From assembly GCA_036924285.1 (NCBI GenBank), contig JAYKYS010000012.1:2480001-2544000 (forward strand): a stretch of 64,000 nucleotides of DNA, written 5' to 3'. Positions within the stretch are counted from its first letter, which is position 1, and each line of letters starts with the position of its first letter. This stretch comes from Asterella californica. Taxonomy: Eukaryota > Streptophyta > Marchantiopsida > Marchantiales > Aytoniaceae. Of the stretch, positions 56,007 through 64,000 are shown piece by piece. The notes beneath the pieces are model-generated. The model did not search any database. It worked only from the letters and a program-made list of their open reading frames with translations, and was not told the origin of the DNA. A program made the translations under genes and the position numbers.

Positions 56007-56642
56007 TTACTTCAGGAACACAGAAACATCAAATTTCAGAGCCGCCGATACAGCATCTATGAAGGCGATGGAGATCCTGGAGTAACCCTGTGCCAGCCTG
56101 AACTTCCCTGTTCCTCCGCAGATGGTCAGTTCTGTAGTGCCTGCAACGGAATCCTTGAAGAAATCCCATCCTCTAAAACACAGGGTGCTATTGCCCAATC
56201 CACTTGCGTCGTTGAAAATGGCGGTGAACAGCCACTCTATGCCATTATTCTCGTTCGCAGCTCCGACGTTCTTATCGAACACGTAGATTCCCCGTCCGAA
56301 GCCAACTTGGGTGGAGTTCATCGGAGGCGCGAGAGTCATGGGGTCTTCGAGCACAACAACGGTTCCAAAATAGGAAGAGTTAATTTCCAACAACCAACTC
56401 TGATCACTCAGAGTCCATTCGTCCACCTTCGCCACTGGTACAGTTACAGCGAAGGCGGTACGATTCACAGGACTGATCAGCTGGTCGTGCATATAGAATG
56501 TGAACTCGTAATCAGGGTTAGGCAGTTTCGGAGGTTGGAAGCTGTAAGGAGTACCAGTAGCACTCACTTCCCAGCTGAACGAGCACGCAGCAAACAGCGC
56601 CAAGTAAACATGAAGAACAAGCGTGGTCCTAGCCATCGCCAA
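56007..56642 (-). CDS. Dirigent-type protein, secreted
   Basis: 211 residues, intronless. An N-terminal signal peptide (hydrophobic VLHVYLALFAACSF, residues about 9-22) points to secretion to the cell wall. The dirigent domain spans about 45-205: YEFTFYMHDQL, FGTVVVLEDPMTLAPP, VGFGRGIYVFDK, LCFRGWDFF and the hallmark GGTGKFRLAQGYSRI. Dirigent proteins steer the stereochemistry of radical coupling of monolignol-type phenolics into lignans or related wall compounds and are an expanded family in land plants. Length is near the family norm of 180-200 plus signal. The first of two close Met codons is taken as start; the second would shift it by two residues. The frame is open and the TATA box is well placed, so it looks functional. 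The exact substrate cannot be read from sequence. It is the only convincing host gene in the window. Confidence 0.92.
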   Translation of the reverse strand: MAMARTTLVLHVYLALFAACSFSWEVSATGTPYSFQPPKLPNPDYEFTFYMHDQLISPVNRTAFAVTVPVAKVDEWTLSDQSWLLEINSSYFGTVVVLEDPMTLAPPMNSTQVGFGRGIYVFDKNVGAANENNGIEWLFTAIFNDASGLGNSTLCFRGWDFFKDSVAGTTELTICGGTGKFRLAQGYSRISIAFIDAVSAALKFDVSVFLK

Positions 56643-56788
56643 AGACAGAGAGAGAACTGGCGGATTCTACTGATTATCCACTAGGTAGAGTAAGAAATGT
56701 AACGGTTGCAGACTAACGGACGGTCGTATCCCTTCACTACTAACTAGAAGCTTGCTTTCCTTCTGGCTTCTCCAGCTTAGTTTCTAGC

Positions 56789-56796
56789 TTTTTATA
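56789..56796 (-). promoter_or_regulatory. TATA box of the dirigent-type gene
   Basis: TATAAAAA on the minus strand, about 150 bp upstream of the ATG, implying a 5' UTR of about 120 nt. It fits a standard plant core promoter. Confidence 0.7.
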
Positions 56797-57198
56797 CCGG
56801 ATGGGTGCTAGGAGAAAAACGACTGTTCGTGCATGTGGCGAACCGCGTCGGACTCGGATGATAATATTGAAAGGAATAAGAATAAACTGTTTCAGTCTTG
56901 ACCCATATTCCACGGTACTGTATGTCGCACTATGTCTCCTACGCTTTTGGTGGCGACATGCATTAGCATAGCTAACCCTCGATTTTGAAGACGATAAGGA
57001 AAGAGACTATAATGTTGTTTTTTGTTTTGTCATCGTCGTCATAATCGGTATGTTTACTCCAGTGTTCACCTTCTTTTCGTTACGAAATCCGTAGCCACAT
57101 GTAGTTCCATTGCTTGCGAAGCACCTTGTTGACTAAACAGAACGTGAAGAATGGAGGCAGGTGTGACCGATCATCGCCAGGAAACTGGAGCTCGAGGC

Positions 57199-57268
57199 GA
57201 GCTGGATCCAGCCTCGGCCTCGAGGCGACCTGGGTCCGATCCTCGGAGGCCGAGGCTGGATCCAGCTC
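57199..57268. repeat. Inverted repeat with 22-bp perfect arms
   Basis: Arms 57199-57220 and 57247-57268 (GAGCTGGATCCAGCCTCGG…) are exact reverse complements around 26 nt. The pairing can extend inward with one bulge. The GCTGGATCCAGC core is itself palindromic. GC-rich within an AT-rich region. Confidence 0.93.
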
Positions 57269-57510
57269 CAGAGTCTAGATATGATAGAGACGGATGATAT
57301 CAATCGTGGAGCTGGAGGCGGGACCATGAGGCTGAAGTTCCACTCATATGTCCGTTTTCACTTGGCCTCTTAGTGTCGTCTCTAACATCTCTACCGTAGT
57401 TTGTCGGCATAAGCATTTGTATGTTTCCAAGCTTACAAAGTTTTGTTGAGTTTAATGTGTGTGTTTGTAATTTGTAATTTTACTTATGATATTCATAGGT
57501 CAAATTGTGA

Positions 57511-57512
<2 letters not shown>

Positions 57513-57543
<31 letters not shown>
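57513..57543. repeat. (AT)n microsatellite
   Basis: About 15 uninterrupted AT units. Confidence 0.97.
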
Positions 57544-57547
<4 letters not shown>

Positions 57548-57956
57548 CCTCTATATCATATATGGTTATGATTTAATCGGAAAAAAATAAAGTTGGTTCA
57601 AAGAGATAATAATAAGTCATGATTTTTTTGTTATGTGAGCTTTTGCTTACCATTAGCAAAGAAGAGTAAGTAGCTCACCTAGTCATGAGGTCGAGTTAGT
57701 TTTTCACATCGCAAAGTCAGAAGACCGGGATGCCGGGAACACGATGGCGGAGCTGAGGAGGTGGGGTTGGCGGATACAAGCCGGGGGTAGAAGAGAGAAT
57801 TAGGGGGCCAAGTAGAAGGGCTTAGGCGCGGGACTTAGCCGAGGAGTGCCATTTGTTTGAGAGAAGTAGCCATTAGAGAGACAACTGACATTTAGGGTTG
57901 TGAAGTTTGAAGAGAGATAGAGAAAAGAGTGCAACGATCTGATAGGACGGCCGGCG

Positions 57957-58361
57957 TTGCATCGAAAGAGAGCAGGAAAGATTCAGGATAGAATGGAACC
58001 AACGGGAGAGGATACGATGGGTTGTGGCTCCTCTGAGGCTCTCAAGTTTGGGGCCACGAGAAGTAGAGGGAAGAGTCACAAGACGGATCTGGAAAAAAAA
58101 AGAGGAAGAATAGAATCACTGAACCTAGTGGACTTGAGAAGAGCAGAGAACCCCTACAGAAGCAAAATTACTGTGGAAGGACTCCTACATGCTCAAAAGA
58201 AACGCAGTGTGGAATGCGAGGGAGAACCAATAGAGGAAGGAAAGAAAGAAGTAAAGGAGAATGCGCAAGGGTCAAAAGAGAGTCGGGAGGTGCAGTCGAC
58301 TCAGGAGGATCTGTCGCAAGAGACCACAACAGTGGATGCCGGGGTGGCGGAGAACCTCTGA
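57957..58361 (+). other. Purine-rich open frame, doubtful
   Basis: 134 codons, Lys/Glu/Arg-rich (MHRKRAGKIQDRMEPTGEDT…), with no domain. Composition recalls the charged tail of the LINE ORF1 and the preceding DNA looks like a LINE 5' leader, so a 5' piece of a LINE on the plus strand is one option. The frame may be open only because purine-rich DNA lacks stops. Confidence 0.25.
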
Positions 58362-58491
58362 ACCGAAGTCTCTCCAGCAGGAAGGGGCGGACTGGGCAAC
58401 AACGCTGAAAGGGGACCCAGCGGAACGTCTAGAGGAGACCTGGCAGACCTGCAGAAAAGATCAACTTTTTGAGTATATATCATCTTCATGA

Positions 58492-59250
58492 TTAGAATAA
58501 CATGGATATTTAGTCGAAGATAGTAAAATGATGAACTACATCACATGACTAGTTATTATCTCTAGTCATTCAATGATGTGATCAAACAATACATCGTTAA
58601 AAAGATTGTGATCAAGCACTACAAACTTAGTGGAGGTGTGAACAAGCAAATTTCTGTGCTCTCAAAGCTTTATGTATCCTATTTACAAAAATAGTTGCAA
58701 GGTAAGCATTTATTCAAACTGAATTATACCTAAACAAAAAATGTTGAGTATGTTATAGCAAGAAATCTCTTTGGCGCAGGCACCACATCCACGGTATTCG
58801 TTTCTGTTATCCCGGTTTGTATCAGTTCTTTGAATCCAAAATCAGTATTACATTTAATTCATGCGAGTTAAGTATACTTATATATAAATCTATCCAATGA
58901 GAATTGTACTTTTCATGTATATGGTTTCGTAACAATATAAGTAAAACTCATTTACGATTGATGTTTGAGATACTTAATTATCATTTACCGTTAATAATTT
59001 CCGTTCTAATGAATAGAAAAGCAGAGAAATAAGAATCTACTATTAACTATTGTAACTCACATTAACTATGAATCACACTAGTCGTTTGTGACCCTGAATG
59101 ATCGTCATCAATGGCGTAAATCACTAGCGACATGACTAACTTCGTGTTAGTCATACACACAACACGCACCCAAAACAACAGCACACGGTTGTTTCTATAT
59201 TAGATGAAAGGATGATGTGATATGTCGACAGCGCGCTCGTGCGGTGTGAA
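58492..59250. other. AT-rich intergenic DNA
   Basis: No gene. A small perfect hairpin ATGACTAAC-TTCGT-GTTAGTCAT lies at 59132-59154. Confidence 0.5.
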
Positions 59251-59256
59251 AAACTT

Positions 59257-59857
59257 ATTATTTTTATTTTTATTTTTATTTTTAAAAACCCACAGACGGG
59301 GGAGATTTTTATTAAAGTGAGGCTAAGGGAGCCATCCATATACAGTAGGGTCGATCCTCGGTCCGCTATTCTCCTTATCGACGCCACCGCCCTTAATCAC
59401 TTTCTTCACAGTCCGGCTCCCCAACCCTTGTTCCGAGCCAATATCGCACTTTTTCACACATTGATCATCTTTCTCGTCCCGGCGCTCATCTTCGCTTCTA
59501 AGGCAGACCTCAATACCTTCATCCGTCTTCTGCGTCTGCATCGTACAGATCTTCGAGACGCGATTCTCCCTGACCCGCAGACTTTGTGATTATTGCTTCT
59601 GTTTTTTTCCTGGTTCGGTCTCTCAGCATGATTACTGCCGGAGACCCGCTGCGATCTGCCGTGATTGCGCTCCCTCGTGCACGCTCTCTTCTCCTTGATC
59701 CTGACGCGAAGGTGATTCTCGAGGTTGAGAGCTTCCTTGTCGTTCCACTGTACAGAGTTCTGACATCTTTGATGATTCAGTTGTTGTAGGAGATTCAAGA
59801 ATCAAAGTCAGTCGGACCCTTGTCTTTTCGATTCATGATTGTTTTTGACCGGACCGC
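59257..59857 (-). other. Probable LINE 3' region with (TAAAAA) tail
   Basis: The plus strand shows (ATTTTT)4 at 59257-59283, which on the minus strand is a (TAAAAA)-type tail as found on some plant L1 elements. Upstream on the minus strand are Lys/Glu-rich frames (59323-59541 and 59454-59798) without a recognised domain. It could be the true 3' end of G2 or a separate LINE. Confidence 0.4.
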
Positions 59858-61209
59858 ATGTACTTGGCACCTTGCTGTGGCTTCTCCCGATTTACCTCTT
59901 CTTCCGGCTGCCTTCGTTGCGATCGACATTTTTGGTGATATTATTCTTCTTTGTCCCTTTGTTTTTCTCCATTCACGATTTTAGATTCCAATGCTGACTC
60001 TCGTCAATTCCGTCAGAGATTCAATCCTCTTTCTCTCGGCCGTCACCCTCATTGTACTTCCCCTAGCGTCAACAAAAATTAGCCAATGTCTTTTTCTTCT
60101 CTTGACTGACATTTTCTTTAAGATCGGCCCACATAGTTTTGGCAACTTCTGTCATAATCCTGGCGGCAGGGCGTTGATATCTCTAAATATCCAGTACGCT
60201 CTCTCCATCTAGACAGCCTGCGTATGTTCCACGAGAAGGTAGATTAATGTTGGGTTGTGTTCTCTCGTTTTCAGGGTCCTGTCCACCGTCGCCAGTAGTC
60301 CACTTCCTTCCACATATCCTAACTTACACTCGGTGTTATGAAGCCTGAACCCGTCCCATCTCGCTTTATTCGAGGAGCAGTCCCAAAACAGGTGTTCAAT
60401 AGTCTCGGTCTCCCTGCATCCCTTCGAGCATTTTCCATCCCTGATCTTCATTAGTTGGGCGCGGCGGTTGATGAAGAACCCACTGTTTATTAATCTCCAG
60501 ATCCATAGGTTGGTTCTTGTCGCACCCCCCTTCTATCACAACCTCCTCCACCGTTCTTCCCATACCTTGCTCAGGTCATGAGTTCTCCATCTCGCGTTCA
60601 ACTTGTCATATGAGGGAGGTGGCGGTGTAACTGTATGAACCCCCGTTTGTTGTTCGTCTATCACATTGCTTATCACCGCTTTTAACCTCTCCGCAAGTAA
60701 CTTGCTCAATATCTTGTACGTTATCATCAACAGCGATATTGACCTCCAGTTTCCGAGTTCATTCTTATCTCCTACTTTGAGAATAAGTTTGATTACTCCT
60801 TGTAGTGTTTTCTCATCAATTTTCTTTGTTCGTCAGAACTCCTTGACCATGTTGGTGCATTCCTCTCTTATGAACGGTCAGCACTCCTACAACACCTCAT
60901 ATGTCACCTCGTCGATCCTTGGGGATTTCTCCTTCGAGAAGCTCTTCACCAGTTCTTCTATCTCCTCTAGTGTTGACAGCTCCACTAATCTAGCGTTTTC
61001 AGCTTCTGTCATCCATTCAAAGGTGAGCTCTATCACCTTCTTCCTTTTGGATTTGTTTAACATGACATCTTTGTCTTCGCTGTGTAGCGCAGTGTAGAGT
61101 CTGTGTACTCTTCTTAGAATTTCTCCGTGGTCTTCTTTGAGCTGTCCATTTTGGTCGTTTCCTTTTCACCGTTTCTCTCGCGTGCTATGTCTTGAGTTGC
61201 ATGAAGAAA

Positions 61210-61244
61210 TAGCGAGAGGGAGCCTCCCCGGCTCCCTCTCGCTA
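61210..61244. repeat. Perfect 15-bp foldback in LINE G2
   Basis: TAGCGAGAGGGAGCC (61210-61224) and its reverse complement (61230-61244) around TCCCC. The matching site in G3 (44465-44515) has only the left arm, so the right arm is an extra inverted copy. Confidence 0.93.
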
Positions 61245-61350
61245 CCTAACCCGGCTTCTTTTTCTCCAAAGTAACGCGTCTTGATGTTCTTTTTTCCTTA
61301 GCTTCCCCTGTAGTTGCAGTTTAAAGTCTTCCTGGCTGTTATTGCTTGCA

Positions 61351-61402
61351 AGTATTCTCAGTCTAAGACTGAGAACTCAACTAGTCAGAGTATTCTCAGT
61401 CT
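61351..61402. repeat. Foldback plus direct repeat at a LINE G2 deletion junction
   Basis: TTCTCAGTCT (61355-61364), a single A, and its reverse complement (61366-61375). The 14-mer AGTATTCTCAGTCT then recurs directly at 61389-61402. G3 has the 14-mer once (44612-44625). Confidence 0.9.
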
Positions 61403-61424
61403 AGAACAGTTGAGAACATCAGAA

Positions 61425-61885
61425 CTAGAAGCCTGGGCAGTTCTTCGCATAGTGCCCTTTCCTCTTACACACAAAGCATGTGTCCAATAATGACTGGTAG
61501 GTTATCGGCTGTACTATCATTTCTCCCACACCCAATCTAATCTGCAGGTGGTCTTTCAGCTCTGCTTCCGGATCTATCAGTACACATCTCCTGATGTGAG
61601 GGTAGGCATTTGTCGTTCTTGTAATTGACTTGTATAGGACTGGTCCTAGAGTTTTTAGCATCGCTTTCGTCCCAATCTCGAATGTTGGGTCCACCAGGAG
61701 GAGGTCCACCTAGACTGTTACCGCCTTGAAGTTTTCCGATTGGGTTCGGAAGCTCGGGTTCCATAGTGCCGCTATCACAATCCTCCTCTTACAGAATAGT
61801 GGTGCTTCTCTTAGCAGCAGGTTGCGTTGTTCTTGCGTTGCGAGTACCACCAAAAAGTTTCTCCTACTTAGCATCCATCTCACCT
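61425..61885 (-). pseudogene. LINE G2 ORF1 fragment
   Basis: Minus strand. Matches G3 46830-47255 and keeps the full CCHC knuckle CFVCKRKGHYAKNC (61440-61490), preceded by LKDHLQIRLGVGEMIVQPIT. It is joined directly to ORF2 sequence, so about 2 kb of LINE is missing between them compared with G3. Confidence 0.82.
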
Positions 61886-62227
61886 TGTCAGGTGCTAAGT
61901 CCAGGTTTGGTGTGCTAGAGTTAGTGATTGGTCATTTGTGTGGTGCTTTTGGGAGGCAACCAAATCTAAAGAAGGTTGACGTTATAGCTACAATGGCAGA
62001 CTATACAAATATCACATAGGTTCAGCGTTTTCTAAGAGCTTGTGTATTTTATGTGTTGAAAGAGACTCTAGAGTCTCCATTTGTGTTGAAAAAAGTAGAC
62101 TATGCGTGTGGAAGATTATCCAATCCATAAGTTGTCATGGAACTCTTGGATAAGTTGCGTCTGCATCTCCTTCTTGCACACAACTTTTTGCGATAGATCA
62201 ACATAACTTAGATCGCTTCAATAGATA
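61886..62227 (+). pseudogene. Inverted block of the C-lineage relic
   Basis: 61886-62037 is the reverse complement of about 49600-49770 (RT segment LTLSGAKSRFGVLELVIGHL on the plus strand here), and 62045-62225 is the reverse complement of about 49320-49490. Everything around it has the orientation of copy 1, so this block alone is flipped. Confidence 0.85.
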
Positions 62228-62925
62228 ACCTGTACCAACGTTACGAATGATCACATTGTCCACATGTTGCAGGTCTTGAATGAAGCGCAAGGCTCTTGAC
62301 TTCTTCCATACAGTGAACATCATTACATGCACATTTGAGCAAGCTCCATATAACTCATCCTTTTGATTATTTACAGCACGAAGTATCCAACCATGATACT
62401 TTTCGATTGATCATTGTCACTTCTCATACACCTTCTTTGAAATTGCGTTGATTTTTGAACCGTGATCCACAAGTGTAGATACTAATTCAGAACATGCATC
62501 TCCATTGTTGCACGTGCTCAATGTCGTTGTCTGAAGTCATTGTTTGTGCTTGACTTTTCCTCCTCAAATGCCTCACCTTCATTCTCAACAACAGCAGGAC
62601 CAACAACCCATGCTTGATGCTCGATTTTCTGAATCTCTTAACGTCAATGTCAATAGCATCAACCACTCCAATCATCTGACTAGTCACTTGCTCTGCCAAC
62701 ACGTTCCTCTTCTTTTTAATGATATCAATTACTCAACTCATGAAACTCTGTTTTTGCAATACCATGTACCTCACGAAGAGAAAACTCAACTCTAGCATCT
62801 AGAATACTTTGCTCGAGAATAGTATGCAAGTCTGTTGCTATTTCGATGTCAGCAATCAACTTGTAGGATAGAGCCTTTCTCTTCTCTTGTGCTTTAAATC
62901 TCTTTCTTGAACTCTGTCAATAGCA
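62228..62925 (-). pseudogene. C-lineage gypsy relic, copy 2
   Basis: Matches 50150-50850 at about 93-95% with small indels. Protease/RT and linker pieces on the minus strand as in copy 1, equally broken. Confidence 0.8.
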
Positions 62926-64000
62926 GTAGCCTCCTATGGCGAACCATGTACACCTTCTATAGGTTCTACAATAAGTGGTGGAACTAGAGATAGAAGGTAT
63001 ATCCTTTGTAGTAAGAGACCTATCAATTGATATAGAATCCCACTAGACTGCCATACACAAGATATACACTTCATAGTTTCTTCATTTCCACTCAGTATCA
63101 TACATCGACGAAGAAACTCTACACTACAACTAAAACTATTCTATCTTGTCAACTATGCTAACTAATCTACTTCTTTATTAACAAAACAAAAATTTATGAA
63201 CAAAATGAAAATACAAGGCTTCACACTGAGGTTCTTCTTGATCCTCTTGGTCTTCAGATTCTTCATTCGAAGTATCCATCACCAACCTCTTGTCTTTTTC
63301 TTGCTCCTTGAAGTAATCGTTCTTGACGTCTCGTCTTCATCTCTTCGTCTCTTCATATGCGTACTTGGTCTTGCAGAAGTCACAAGTGTAGTCACATTCT
63401 CTCTTCGTGATATTGGTTCTAAATCCAACACTTGTCCTCCAATGTCTTTGGCACGTATAAATCCTCTTCGGCAGGTGTCAATAGATGCATGTCCTGATAG
63501 AAAACCGCGTCGAAGATTGCGAAGTACATCGATCCCTCATCGTCAAAGATGTTGTACAACTTCTGTACGTGTATGCCTTCCATCCCGTTAGTATTAACTC
63601 AATGAAGTGCACATGTCAATTGGTCAAGTACGAAGTCATGTAAGGTTTGAAAATAGTGTTCAAGGTCCTAGCGATCGCTCTTCCAAACGGATCTCTACAA
63701 CATGGCACCTTGAAGCCATTCGTATCTATCGACATCTTCGTGAATAACTCTATGTATTTCATCACTTTGTCCAAAAGTCGGCCTAATGGTGTTGTCGTAC
63801 ATAAGATCACCCTCTTGGCCTACTTCGTCGATCCTTAAGACAAATCTTCAATTCTGTAGAGTCTAGTTTTGCGATCTTTCTCGTGGTCTTGGTAAAGAAT
63901 GACCTCGACATATCAAAATCTCATTGACGAGGTCCGTCGACACCACGCCCTAGTTTTGTAATAGAAAGGACAACTCCAAGTCTTCAAGTTGTCTCACATA
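62926..64000 (-). pseudogene. Unrecognised decayed gene X, copy 2
   Basis: Matches 50850 to about 51910 of copy 1, running off the right edge. The minus-strand frames LDKVMKYIELFTKMSIDTNGF (63616-63810) and the FDDEGSMYFAIFDAVF region are kept. A further indel near 63775 changes DKV context, and the STOP-separated order is the same. The rest of the gene lies beyond the window. Confidence 0.45.

Larger units (their letters stand above)
56800..57956. other. Upstream region of the dirigent-type gene, no gene recognised
   Basis: Host-like intergenic DNA. Notable items are the palindrome at 57199-57268 and the AT microsatellite at 57513-57543. A purine-rich stretch begins near 57760. Confidence 0.5.
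59858..61440 (-). pseudogene. LINE relic G2: RT-entry and zf-RVT parts of ORF2
   Basis: Minus strand. 61065-61360 matches G3 44300-44640. 60666-61060 has the region before RT. 60536-60730 has MITYKILSKLLAERLKAVIS and DEQQTGV, an RT motif, then a jump to DLSKVWEERW. 60209-60530 has CRETETIEHLFWDCSSNKARW. The RT catalytic YADD box is deleted here as in G1. The copy is more complete than G1. Confidence 0.82.

Noticed and set aside
55830..56684. 284-codon plus-strand frame
   Set aside because: It is antisense to the dirigent-type gene; signal peptide, domain motifs and TATA box all support the minus strand.

Overview
This window reads as nuclear DNA of a land plant, and most of it is transposable-element sequence. 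The plant reading rests on a compact, AT-rich plastid DNA insert (petN, psaA, psaB, atpA, cemA, trnI and rRNA pieces) and on one intact, intronless dirigent-type gene. The very AT-rich plastid style and the mix of gypsy lineages fit a bryophyte, most likely a liverwort. That is inference from recalled sequence style, not a database match.

Layout. 1-12.5 kb: remains of a Ty3/gypsy element 'E' (+), split by element 'A' (986-9747, minus). A has near-identical LTRs, a 4-bp target duplication and an uninterrupted 1628-codon gag-pol. 12.5-29.2 kb: element 'C' (minus), whose protease and reverse transcriptase resemble a gypsy type I associate with fungi. C is split inside its RT by 'D' (14015-23172, +), a decayed chromovirus, and D's left LTR holds a probable solo LTR. 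29.2-44.3 kb: LINE relic G1, then two decayed copies (F1, F2) of a C-like family. F1 is split by 'B' (31880-40640, +), a second and more decayed member of family A. 44.3-47.8 kb: LINE relic G3 (minus). 47.8-49.3 kb: a group II intron relic with a recognisable domain V, a perfect 24-bp foldback, and a strongly deaminated D-family LTR. 49.3-52.2 kb: a C-lineage pol relic and an unrecognised decayed gene 'X'. 53.3-55.65 kb: a mosaic of at least eleven plastid fragments. 56.0-56.8 kb: dirigent-type gene and promoter. 57-59.2 kb: mostly unassigned. 59.3-61.9 kb: LINE relic G2. 61.9-64 kb: a second copy of the C-relic plus X segment, with one internal part inverted.

The elements are nested: A in E, D in C, a solo LTR in D, and B in F1. 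Target duplications give the order directly (GATC for A, GAAC for B, CGTGC for D, ACGGG for the solo LTR). A is youngest and the only element that looks able to encode a full replication machinery. The most novel item is family A/B: besides gag-pol it has two upstream ORFs (105 aa, and 163 aa with two zinc-finger-like clusters) and a leader with a tandem repeat of about 190 bp, all seen in both copies. The only convincing host gene is the dirigent-type gene.
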